Of a stretch of 15,538 nt of DNA, positions 1 to 7,070 are shown one piece after another; the first letter of the stretch is position 1; every line of letters starts with the position of its first letter. A program made the position numbers and the translations under genes. Source of the DNA: an uncultured Clostridium sp. (GTDB lineage Bacteria; Bacillota; Clostridia; TANB77; CAG-508); contig URWN01000031.1 in NCBI GenBank assembly GCA_900551615.1, positions 1 through 15,538 on the forward strand, written 5' to 3'. The notes below the pieces were generated by a model. The model was not told the DNA's origin and ran no database searches. It saw only the letters and a list, made by a program, of their open reading frames with translations.

Positions 1-127
1 CAAACGGACGAAATCTCAAATATATATAATTACCCAAGGGGAAGGGGGTGCCACAAAAATAATAATTTTATTGGCTGTGAAATGTAACTTTTTTATTTAT
101 TATTCTGTCGTTTTTTGTTACATTTTG
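1..127. other. left-edge non-coding stretch with inverted repeat
   Basis: No gene is supported here. A perfect 9-bp inverted repeat (AAATGTAAC at 80-88, GTTACATTT at 117-125, 28-base loop) sits immediately upstream of the -35 box of the next gene. It could be an operator or part of an upstream gene's 3' end; the upstream gene lies outside the window. Confidence 0.4.
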
Positions 128-156
128 TTGACTTTTTATTTTGTTTAATATATCAT
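128..156 (+). promoter_or_regulatory. SigA-type promoter of the DUF975 gene
   Basis: TTGACT at 128-133 and TATCAT at 151-156 are separated by 17 bases, about 30 bases upstream of the start codon at 188. A G-rich ribosome binding site (AAAGGGGG, ending at 180) follows. Confidence 0.65.
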
Positions 157-187
157 AAACTTAAATATTTATAAAGGGGGTTTTAAA

Positions 188-970
188 ATGATTTCATCAG
201 ATTTTAGAGCTGAAGCTCGTAGAAAATTAGCTGGAAAATGGGGTAAAGGTGCTTGCATCATGTTGGCTTTTCTTTTAGTAACTTTTGTTATTAATTTTAT
301 TATTGGGCTTTTACCTGATTCATATGAATGGCTTGGCCAAATTATAGACATTGTTATTAATGTTCCATTATCATTTGGTATCCTTTATGCATTTTTGAAA
401 TTATATAAAGATGAAAATGTTGGTGCTTTTGATTTCTTTAAATTAGGTTTTAATAATTTTGGAAAATCTTGGTCAATTACTTTTAATATATTTTTAAAAA
501 TGATTGTTCCTGCTATTGTTATTATAATATCTTACATTTTAATTGCTGTAGGAATTTCTTTATATTATAAATCATTATTTGTAACATATTCTACTTCTGC
601 TGTAAATGGTTATGTATTTATTGCTATAATTGGATTTATCCTTTTGATAGCTTCTAGTATTTGGGCTACAACTAAATATTATTTCTACCAATTAGCATTT
701 TTAATTTCTATAGAAAATGAAGATATGTCAGCTGAAGAAGCAGTTACTGAAAGCCAAAAAGCTATGACTGGAAAACGTGCTAGTTTATTCTGGTTACAAC
801 TTTCTTTCATTGGTTGGGCAATTTTAGGTGCTATATCATTTGGAATTGGTTTCTTATGGATTATTCCTTATGTTCATTTTGCTACTATTGCTTTCTATAA
901 ATATGCTATTGACGATTCTTCAACTGTTGAAGTTCAATCAGTAAATGATGATAGTAAAACAGCAGAATAA
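188..970 (+). CDS. DUF975 family membrane protein
   Basis: 260-residue integral membrane protein of the DUF975 family, whose biochemical role is unknown. The family's N-terminal basic segment is visible (RAEARRKLAGKW, residues 7-18). It is followed by about five or six hydrophobic segments near residues 23-41, 50-70, 100-125, 141-160 and 205-232. The typical internal stretch ENEDMSAEEAVTESQKAM before the LSFIGW motif is also present (about 175-210). The C-terminus is short, acidic and cytoplasmic-looking. The ATG at 188 is preceded by AAAGGGGG at a suitable distance and by a clear promoter. The gene appears monocistronic, ending at a perfect hairpin terminator shared with the convergent ABC-F gene. 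Family assignment is confident; function is not known. Confidence 0.85.
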   Translation: MISSDFRAEARRKLAGKWGKGACIMLAFLLVTFVINFIIGLLPDSYEWLGQIIDIVINVPLSFGILYAFLKLYKDENVGAFDFFKLGFNNFGKSWSITFNIFLKMIVPAIVIIISYILIAVGISLYYKSLFVTYSTSAVNGYVFIAIIGFILLIASSIWATTKYYFYQLAFLISIENEDMSAEEAVTESQKAMTGKRASLFWLQLSFIGWAILGAISFGIGFLWIIPYVHFATIAFYKYAIDDSSTVEVQSVNDDSKTAE

Positions 971-989
971 TTTAACTAAATATATATTA

Positions 990-1020
990 AAAAATAGAGA
1001 ATTCTGAATTCTCTATTTTT
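990..1020. terminator. bidirectional intrinsic terminator
   Basis: Perfect 15-base inverted repeat: AAAAATAGAGAATTC at 990-1004 and its complement at 1006-1020. It is flanked by A and T runs on both sides, so it can end both the DUF975 transcript and the ABC-F transcript, which stops at 1035. Confidence 0.85.
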
Positions 1021-1034
1021 ATTTTATTGTGTTT

Positions 1035-2618
1035 TTATTCAATTCCTAGATATTCGTTATATGTTATTTCTCTGTCTATTACGTTTCCGTCTTCTTTTAT
1101 ATCTATTATTCTATTTGCTACTGTTTGTGTTAATTCGTGGTCATGTGATGTAAATAGTATGTTTCCTGCGAATTTTTTCATTCCTTCGTTTACTGATGTT
1201 ATACTTTCCATGTCTAAGTGGTTTGTTGGCTCATCAAATATTAAGAAGTTTGCTCCTGATAACATCATTTTTGAAAGAACACATCTTACTTTTTCGCCTC
1301 CTGATAGTACTTTTACCTGTTTTAGTGCTTCATCTCCTGAGAATAACATTCTTCCTAAAAATCCTCTTACATATGTTTCGTCTGGGTCTTTTGAGTATTT
1401 TCTTAACCATTCTGTAATGTTTTCATCTGTGTCAAATAAGTAATTGTTATCTTTTGGGAAGTATGATTTTGTAATTGTTGTTCCCCATACTAGTTCTCCA
1501 CTGTCTGGTTCCATTTCCCCTGCTATTATTTGGAATAGTATTGTTTTTGCTATTTCGTTGTCTGCCAAGAATGCTATTTTGTCATCTTGTTTTACTGTAA
1601 ATGATACGTTGTCTAGTACTTTTACTCCTTCAAATGTTTTGCTTATGTTTTTTACTTGTAAAATTTCTTTTCCTGGTTCTCTATCTGGCTTGAAGTCTAC
1701 ATATGGATATTTTCTGTTTGATGGTTTTATTTCATCTAGTTCTATTTTTTCAAGTGTTTTCTTTCTTGATGTTGCTTGTTTTGATTTTGATGCATTTGCA
1801 CTGAATCTTGCTATGAAGTCTTGTAATTCTTTTATTTTTTCTTCTTTCTTTTTGTTTTGTTCTCTCATTTGTTTTAATGCTAATTGACTTGACTCGTACC
1901 AGAAGTCATAGTTTCCTGGGTATACTTTTATTTTTCCGAAGTCTACATCTGCTATGTGTGTACATACTTTATTTAAAAAATATCTGTCATGTGATACTAC
2001 TATTACTGTGTTTTCGAAGTTTATTAAAAATTCTTGTAGCCAGTTTATACTTTTTAAATCTAAGTCGTTTGTTGGTTCGTCTAGTAGTAATACATCTGGA
2101 TTTCCAAATAGTGCTTGTGCTAGTAAGACTTTTACTTTTTCTCTTGCTTCTATTTCTTTCATGTATTTATAATGATTTTCTGGAACTATTCCTAGGTCGT
2201 TTAATAGCATAGCTGCGTCTGATTCTGCATTCCATCCATCTAGTTCTGCAAATCTTTCTTCTAATTTTGCTGCTTTCATTCCATCTTCTTCTGAGAAGTC
2301 TGGTTTTGCATATATCTCTTCTTTTGCTTTCATTATGTCGTATAGTTCTTTGTTTCCCATCATTACTGTGTCTATTACTGTGTTTTCTTCATATGCAAAG
2401 TGATCTTGTTTTAATATTGATAGTCTTTCTCCTTTTTCTAGTGTTACATCTCCTTTGCTTGGTTCTATTTCTCCTGATAGTACTTTTAGGAATGTTGATT
2501 TTCCTGCTCCATTTGCTCCTATGATTCCGTAGCAGTTTCCTTTTCCAAATTTTATGTTTACGTCTTCAAATAGTACTCTTTTTCCAAATCGTACTGTTAC
2601 TCCGTTTGCACTTAACAT
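1035..2618 (-). CDS. ABC-F family ATPase, YbiT-like
   Basis: 527-residue soluble protein with two ABC nucleotide-binding domains and no membrane segment. Proteins of this ABC-F class bind the ribosome and act in translation or antibiotic resistance. Overall order and motifs resemble E. coli YbiT / B. subtilis YkpA. Domain 1 has Walker A GANGAGKST (34-42), Walker B LLLDEPTNDLD (about 177-187) and switch His in VVSHDR (about 207-212). The charged linker (about 243-300) contains FSANASKSKQATSR, typical of YbiT. Domain 2 has LSGGE (438-442), LIFDEPTNHLD (459-469) and TSHDHE (about 490-495). Its Walker A is degenerate: ADNEIAKT at 352-359, lacking the glycines. The ATG at 2618 follows a GGGAGG site (2625-2630). 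It has its own promoter downstream of the Rpn gene on the same strand. The specific cellular role cannot be told from sequence. Confidence 0.92.
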   Translation of the reverse strand: MLSANGVTVRFGKRVLFEDVNIKFGKGNCYGIIGANGAGKSTFLKVLSGEIEPSKGDVTLEKGERLSILKQDHFAYEENTVIDTVMMGNKELYDIMKAKEEIYAKPDFSEEDGMKAAKLEERFAELDGWNAESDAAMLLNDLGIVPENHYKYMKEIEAREKVKVLLAQALFGNPDVLLLDEPTNDLDLKSINWLQEFLINFENTVIVVSHDRYFLNKVCTHIADVDFGKIKVYPGNYDFWYESSQLALKQMREQNKKKEEKIKELQDFIARFSANASKSKQATSRKKTLEKIELDEIKPSNRKYPYVDFKPDREPGKEILQVKNISKTFEGVKVLDNVSFTVKQDDKIAFLADNEIAKTILFQIIAGEMEPDSGELVWGTTITKSYFPKDNNYLFDTDENITEWLRKYSKDPDETYVRGFLGRMLFSGDEALKQVKVLSGGEKVRCVLSKMMLSGANFLIFDEPTNHLDMESITSVNEGMKKFAGNILFTSHDHELTQTVANRIIDIKEDGNVIDREITYNEYLGIE

Positions 2619-2660
2619 TGTTTTCCTCCCTATTTTTTGTTCTCTTTTTTTATCTGCTAT

Positions 2661-2689
2661 AGTATATCATTTTTTCTGTATTATTTCAA
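2661..2689 (-). promoter_or_regulatory. SigA-type promoter of the ABC-F gene
   Basis: On the minus strand, TTGAAA (2689-2684) and TATACT (2666-2661) are separated by 17 bases. The GGGAGG ribosome binding site and start codon follow about 45 bases downstream. Confidence 0.65.
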
Positions 2690-2747
2690 TCTTTTTGTAA
2701 TATTCTTTGTTGCCTTGTGTTGCTTTTGGAGTATTTTATGTTTTAAC

Positions 2748-2966
2748 TTAGTTTTTTGAATTTTTTATTTTTTCTATTTCTTTTGGATTGATTCCTGTTA
2801 TTTCAATAATTGTTTTTTCTGGTAAATTTTTTCTTAACATTTTGTTTACAATTTCTTTTATAGTTTCTGTTTTCCCTTCTATTTTTCCTTCTTTCTTGCC
2901 TTCTTTTCTCCCCATATCAATATACATTTGATTTTCTTTTCTTATCATATCTACTACTGCTAACAT
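2748..2966 (-). CDS. possible intragenic C-terminal product of the Rpn gene
   Basis: Inside the Rpn frame, the codons for K-G-S-D-S place AAAGGGAG (about 2981-2974) seven bases before an in-frame ATG at 2966. That is as good a ribosome binding site as those of the annotated genes here. Initiation would give a 72-residue protein starting MLAVVDMIRKENQ. It would contain the basic EGKxEGK repeats and the final helix-turn-helix-like segment but no nuclease residues. In E. coli, Rpn toxins are reported to be neutralised by an intragenic C-terminal product of this type (RpnS). Whether this start is used is inference; codon constraint alone could produce the motif. Confidence 0.45.
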   Translation of the reverse strand: MLAVVDMIRKENQMYIDMGRKEGKKEGKIEGKTETIKEIVNKMLRKNLPEKTIIEITGINPKEIEKIKNSKN

Positions 2967-3795
2967 ACTATCACTCCCTTTTTCTAATTTTTTTATTAAT
3001 TCTTTTGATTTTGTAATTCCTATTTTTTCTTCCAAAATTATTTCTATTATTCTTTTTAGCAGTTCTTTATCTTCTTTTTGTGTTTTGCTTATAATCTTTT
3101 CTAATGTTTCTGCTATTTCTTCTGTATTTTTACTTTTTTCTATTAACATCATTTTTGATATAAATGTATTATCTTCTAATAGTTCTTTTTCAGTGTAATT
3201 ATTGATATCTACTAAACTATAATTTCCTATTTTTATGTTTAAACCTTGAATTTTTTCTTGGCTTTTTTCTAAATATTTATTTGCATTCCATTTTTGTTTT
3301 CCTGTGTATAAAACAATTGGCATCACTAATGGTATTTTGTATGATTTATTTTTTATTTTACTTTTGTCTATTGCACTTCTTATTATTGCTACTTCATATT
3401 CTAGTAGTCTAAATGGCATTGAATAATCAATTTTGCTTTGATGCTCTATTAAGAAAAAGATATTTTTGTCTTTTATTTTGTATACAATATCTGCTTCTTT
3501 GTTTTGAAATAGTTTATTTATAAAACTACTATTATATTTTTCTATTTCTTCTTTTTTTATATTTAATTTTAGAGTTTTATTTATGAATTTTACAGCTTCT
3601 TCTTTTTGGTCCAGTACCGTTTTAAATACTGCATCATGTTCATGCCAACTTTGTTGATAATATTCTTCGTTTTGATCTTTGACTTCATTTATTGTTTTTT
3701 CTTGTGTTTTATTTCCTTCTTTTGTCCATTTTTCTTCAAAAATATGCTTGTATTTTAAATAATCTTTATATGTAAATATTTCTATACTGATTCAT
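2748..3795 (-). pseudogene. Rpn-family (PF04754-like) PD-(D/E)XK nuclease, start region out of frame
   Basis: Recombination-promoting nuclease / putative transposase family. Reading back from the ATG at 3419, the same frame stays open to a TGA at 3794-3792 and encodes the whole catalytic half. It contains HEHDAVFKTVL, then EADIVYKIK with the acidic residue, then FFLIEHQSKID with the E-x-Q pair, just before MPFRLLEYEVAIIRS. No ATG, GTG or TTG occurs in that stretch. The only ATG at the gene edge (3795) is in another frame and stops after nine codons. Removing one A near 3780-3782 joins them into a 348-residue protein of normal family length, with D102, E117 and Q119 as likely catalytic residues. 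The C-terminus has basic EGKxEGK repeats and a helix-turn-helix-like tail. Taken at face value, the nuclease half is untranslated unless an AUA/AUC codon initiates. Confidence 0.75.
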
Positions 3796-3802
3796 CTCCC
3801 TT

Positions 3803-3831
3803 ATTATAATATTTGTTTTAGTTTTTGTCAA
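3803..3831 (-). promoter_or_regulatory. consensus promoter abutting the Rpn start
   Basis: Minus-strand TTGACA (3831-3826), 17 bases, TATAAT (3808-3803): both boxes match the SigA consensus exactly. The expected start point (about 3796) is one base from the ATG at 3795. The AAGGGAG at 3802-3796 would then mostly not be transcribed, so the messenger would be nearly leaderless. Confidence 0.75.
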
Positions 3832-4121
3832 TATTTATTTTATAGTAAATATTATATTAATTTTATTTTTTTATCACATCCTCTTTTTTGAATTTTGTTT
3901 TTGAACTTTTATCCTAGAAAATTTGGACTTTTGATTTAATTTTTTTTGAAAAAATTAGGTTTTAAAATTGTTTGATGGATTTTTAAAGTATTCTTATAAT
4001 AGCATAAAATTTTAGTATTTTCAACCATTTTTCATCGCAGATTTCGACATTTTGTGACGATTGCATCTCTTGTTTTATGTAAGATACATATAATATTTTT
4101 TATTTGTATCGACATTTATTG
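3832..4121. other. AT-rich intergenic region
   Basis: About 290 bases between the divergent Rpn and pilin-FGE genes, very AT-rich. I see no gene, no strong hairpin with a T run and no tandem repeat. TATAAT at 4089-4094 lacks a convincing -35 box at the right distance. Confidence 0.5.
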
Positions 4122-4152
4122 TTGACAATTGTAAAATATAAGGCGATATACA
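4122..4152 (+). promoter_or_regulatory. probable promoter of the pilin-FGE gene
   Basis: TTGACA at 4122-4127 with TATACA at 4147-4152 (19-base spacing; GATATA at 4145-4150 gives 17). ACAATTGT, an 8-base palindrome, overlaps the -35 box. A 7-bp inverted repeat (ATACATA 4148-4154, TATGTAT 4161-4167) overlaps the -10 and start-point region and could bind a regulator. Confidence 0.45.
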
Positions 4153-4165
4153 TACTATTTTATGT

Positions 4166-5385
4166 ATGTGTATAAACTATATAAAAATTGGAAAAAATAA
4201 CAAAGGAGGAAATTTAAATAAGAAAAAAACAAAAAGACAAAATGGTATTACTCTTGTAGCTCTAGTTGTGACGATAATAATACTATTAATACTAGCAACA
4301 ATATCAATACAATCATTAACAAACACAGGATTATTTAAAAAAGCTCAAGAAGCAAAGGAAAAAACACAAAATGCAACAGAAAATCAAGCAAAAACATTAA
4401 ATGAATATGAAGATGAGTTAAATAAATATATTTCAGGAACAATTTCAAAACAACCAGTTAAAAAAGTTGAAGATAACATAGGAAGTGTATTAAGTACAAC
4501 CGATAATACAGAATTACAAGATGCAACGGAAATAAAATAGTAGTACCAGCAGGATTTAAAATTGTATCAAATAGTGATACAAACAATGCAACAACAGTAG
4601 ACAAAGGTATCGTTATAGAAGATGTAACATTAGGAGCAACCGCTGAAAGTCAATTTGTATGGATACCAGTTGGAAAAATTTATACAGATATAGCAAAAAC
4701 AGATGCAAATGCAAAGACGATTGAGTTAGGAAGATATGAATTTGATTCAAATGGTAATAAAAGTGCATATTCTGGAAGTTATGTAGAAGAAGACAAAGGA
4801 GATACAAACACAACATTAAAAAATTATGGAAATACAATAGCCAAAAATATCACAAACTTTAAAAATAGTGTAACAACAAATGGAGGATATTATATTGGAA
4901 GATATGAAGCAAGAACATCAACAGCAAGAACTGCAAAAGAAGATGCATTAACACAAATAACAGAAAAAGAAACAAATCAAATATATAATTATGTAACTCA
5001 AATACAAGCTGCACAATTAGCACAAAATATGTATAATAGTTCAAAATTTACAAGTGATTTAATAAACAGTTATGCATGGGATACAGCCATAATATTTATT
5101 CAAAAATGTACTACACAAACAAACTATGCAAATCAAACTAGTTTAAATACAGGTTCATTAGCACAAATAGGTACAACAGCTGATAAACAATGTAATATTT
5201 TTGATATGGCAAGTAATGTATATGAATGGACAACAGAAACTTCACATAATTCTGATTATCCTTGTGGTTTTAGAGGTGGTAACTACTATGGCATAAACTT
5301 TTATACAAGTAGTCGTAACGGCAACAATACCTCTGAGAGCAGCATTAACATTGGTTTTCGTTCACTTTTATTTATAAATGTTTAA
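4166..5385 (+). pseudogene. prepilin-like N-terminus fused to FGE-sulfatase (C-type-lectin fold) domain, frameshifted
   Basis: Two frames make up one gene. The first (to the TAG at 4538-4540) encodes a type IV prepilin-like signal, NGITLVALVVTIIILLILA, with basic residues before the cleavable glycine and a hydrophobic helix after it. A long charged helix follows (about 40 residues). The second frame, open from about 4534 to 5385, starts KIVVPAGFKIVS. It encodes a formylglycine-generating-enzyme-like domain: QFVWIPVG, GGYYIGRYEA, NVYEWTTE, GFRGG, SSRN and a terminal IGFR. Restoring one A in the run at 4530-4533 joins them as DATENKIVVPAG. The perfect AGGAGG at 4204-4209 precedes TTA AAT AAG (4214 on), where a TTG or ATG start is expected; the only upstream ATG (4166) has no ribosome binding site. 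If intact it would be a surface or pseudopilus-exposed ligand-binding protein of about 390 residues rather than an enzyme. Family assignment is strong; the state of the gene is uncertain. Confidence 0.75.
5275..5364 (+). other. candidate diversity-generating-retroelement variable region
   Basis: The last 30 or so codons of the FGE domain (GGNYYGINF ... SSRNGNNTSESS ... IGFR) use GGT/GGC, CGT and AAC. The rest of the gene prefers GGA, AGA and AAT. G+C is 35/90 here against 28/90 in a sample at 4861-4950. Position, fold and the Asn/Ser/Tyr-rich make-up fit a variable region written from an adenine-mutated AAC-rich template. No reverse transcriptase or template lies in this window. Confidence 0.45.
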
Positions 5386-5408
5386 AAAATAATTGTCAAA
5401 TTTATAAT

Positions 5409-5441
5409 AGTAGTATAGTAAAAAACTATACTACTTTTTTT
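5409..5441 (+). terminator. intrinsic terminator of the pilin-FGE gene
   Basis: Perfect 11-bp stem AGTAGTATAGT (5409-5419) / ACTATACTACT (5425-5435) with a five-A loop, followed by a T run to 5441. On the other strand, after spmB, the tail is poor in T, so it mainly serves the plus strand. Confidence 0.85.
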
Positions 5442-5469
5442 ACAACAAAAAGCATCTTTTTAACTCTTA

Positions 5470-6006
5470 TTAAATATCTCCAAAAAAGAGTTTACAAACA
5501 ACAACACTAACAACAATCCCAACAAAATCAGCAAATAACGCAGCCCACAAAACAAATCTTGTCTTCTTAATACCCACAGAACTAGTATAAACAGCAATAG
5601 TATAAACCGTAGTCTCAGTAGATCCCATAATAACAGAAGCCATAAGTCCAATATTAGAATCAACACCAAAAGTTTTCATAATATCTGTTGCAACAGCAAT
5701 TGAACTACTACCAGAAATTGGTCTTATAAGAGCTAAAGGCAAAATTTCAGTTGGAAAATTCACTATATTTAAAAAAGGTGTTAAAAAATTTGTAATTAAG
5801 TTTATAATACCTGAACTTCTTAATGCTCCAATAGCAACAAATAAACCAACTAATGTCGGAAAAATATTAAATACAACCTTTATTCCATCTTTTGCACCAT
5901 CTAAAAAAATATCAAAAACTTTTTTTCTTTCTACAACACCATATAAAACTATAATTATTATCATTAATGGCATAGCCAAGTTCGAAAAATAATCAATAAA
6001 TTTCAT
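5470..6006 (-). CDS. spmB: spore maturation protein B
   Basis: 178-residue multi-span membrane protein with the nucleoside-recognition Gate fold. In B. subtilis, SpmA and SpmB are needed for proper dehydration of the spore core and for heat resistance. Recognisable stretches are the N-terminal helix (MKFIDYFSNLAMPLMIIIIV), FPTLVGLFVAIGALRSSG (about 50-67), LIRPISGSSSIAVATDIM (about 93-110), IMGSTETTVYTIAVYTSSVGI (about 126-146) and a C-terminal helix ending in FFGD. The length is normal for the family. The ATG at 6006 follows AGGGGAGA (6019-6012). It lies 55 bases after spmA on the same strand, so the pair forms one operon as in other spore formers. Confidence 0.92.
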   Translation of the reverse strand: MKFIDYFSNLAMPLMIIIIVLYGVVERKKVFDIFLDGAKDGIKVVFNIFPTLVGLFVAIGALRSSGIINLITNFLTPFLNIVNFPTEILPLALIRPISGSSSIAVATDIMKTFGVDSNIGLMASVIMGSTETTVYTIAVYTSSVGIKKTRFVLWAALFADFVGIVVSVVVCKLFFGDI

Positions 6007-6061
6007 GCCATCTCCCCTTTACTATATAACATTTCAATTTTTACATTTTAGCAATTCTTTG

Positions 6062-6641
6062 CTATTTTCCTAACTTTATGAAAACTTTTGTAGCCGTAAT
6101 TCCTGCAATAGCTGCACAGATTGTGGCTATCCATACAGGTACTATAATTGCTGTTGGATTTGATGAGCCCAATGAATTTCTTATTGCAATAACCGTTGTT
6201 GGTATAATTTGAATTGATGCTGTATTTAAAACAATAAAAGTTGCCATTTCATTTGTTAAAGTTTTTTTGTCTTTATTTTCTTCTTGCATTGATTCCATTG
6301 CTTTAATTCCGTAAAGGTGTTGCTGCATTTCCGAGTCCTAAAATATTTGCAACAACATTCATTGAAATTTCTTGATATATCTTACTATTTTTATCTAATT
6401 TAGGAAATAATAATCTCATCAATGGTTTTAAAAAATTTGTAATTTTTTTCATTGCTGATGTTTTACCTGCAATTTGCATTATCCCATTCCATAAACACAT
6501 TGTTCCAAGCAAAGTTATACACAAACTTACTGCTGAGTTAGTACTTTCAAATATAGAAGTGTTTAATTCTTTTAAATTTCCAGAAACAATTGCAAATATA
6601 ATTGATATTATTATAAATACTGGCCAAAGTATATTTAACAT
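6062..6641 (-). pseudogene. spmA: spore maturation protein A, interrupted by one extra base
   Basis: The reading splits into two overlapping pieces. The first ends GNAATPLRN and stops; the second, in another frame, continues GIKAMESMQEENKDKKTL and runs to KVFIKLGK. Leaving out the C on the minus strand at 6311 restores ATPLGIKAM, the conserved SpmA motif. The result is a 192-residue protein of normal length with several membrane helices. The start is best placed at ATG 6641, because AGGTGAT (minus strand, 6652-6646) lies four bases before it and complements the 16S rRNA 3' end. A GTG at 6650 inside that site is unlikely. Since spmB is intact, the extra base may be a sequencing error; if real, spore heat resistance would be expected to suffer. 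Confidence 0.85.
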
Positions 6642-6693
6642 TTTTATCACCTACATAATTTTATTAATTGTTTAAATTTTTTATTACTTTACA

Positions 6694-6722
6694 TTGACCT
6701 TCAGTTTCATTTATGTTATATT
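6694..6722 (+). promoter_or_regulatory. promoter of the AbrB-type regulator gene
   Basis: TTGACC (6694-6699), 17 bases, TATATT (6717-6722), with a TGT extension (6714-6716) just before the -10 box. The start codon lies about 50 bases further on. Confidence 0.65.
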
Positions 6723-6773
6723 AATGTATAATAACAATTGGAATTGTAAAAAGTAACATTAAGGAGGCAAGTC

Positions 6774-7031
6774 ATGAAAGCTACTGGAATTATAAGAAGA
6801 GTAGATGAACTAGGAAGAGTTGTTATACCAATCGAAATAAGAAATCAATTTAATATTATTGAAAAAGACCCTATTGAAATCTATGTTGATGATTCTTCTA
6901 TCATCCTAAAAAAATATGAACCTAATTGCGTTTTTTGTGGTAGTACAGATGATTTAATAGAATACAAAGGCAAACTTGTTTGCAAAAAATGCTCTAAAGA
7001 ATTAAATATATTACATGAAAAAAACAAATAG
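6774..7031 (+). CDS. AbrB/SpoVT-type transcription regulator with C-terminal zinc ribbon
   Basis: 85-residue DNA-binding protein. Residues 1-50 (MKATGIIRRVDELGRVVIPIE ... EIYVDD ... IILKKYEPN) closely match the swapped-hairpin AbrB domain of B. subtilis AbrB/Abh, which represses transition-state and sporulation genes. AbrB's C-terminal dimerisation part is replaced by a probable zinc ribbon: C52-x2-C55 and C70-x2-C73. The ATG at 6774 follows AAGGAGG (6761-6767) at seven bases. It is divergent from spmAB and convergent with rsmI; an AbrB gene next to rsmI and trmN6 is also seen in Bacillus. It likely acts as a global transition-state regulator and may control the divergent spm operon, but no binding sites can be recognised, since AbrB targets lack a simple consensus. 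Confidence 0.9.
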   Translation: MKATGIIRRVDELGRVVIPIEIRNQFNIIEKDPIEIYVDDSSIILKKYEPNCVFCGSTDDLIEYKGKLVCKKCSKELNILHEKNK

Positions 7032-7067
7032 TTGTCAAAAAGGCCCGTCCCCTTTGACAACTTTTTT
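7031..7067. terminator. terminator with a GTCCCC-containing loop
   Basis: GTTGTCAAA (7031-7039) and TTTGACAAC (7053-7061) form a perfect 9-bp stem around a GC-rich loop (AAGGCCCGTCCCC), followed by TTTTTT. It begins on the last base of the AbrB stop codon. A looser T run on the minus strand could also end the rsmI transcript. Confidence 0.8.
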
Positions 7068-7070
7068 CTT

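Noticed and set aside
1027..2524. Several plus-strand open frames opposite the ABC-F gene
   Set aside because: Low-complexity Leu/Ser/Phe-rich shadows of a strongly conserved minus-strand gene, without ribosome binding sites.
4613..5044. Minus-strand leucine-rich frames opposite the FGE gene
   Set aside because: Antisense of A-rich codons; the plus strand encodes a recognisable domain across the same bases.
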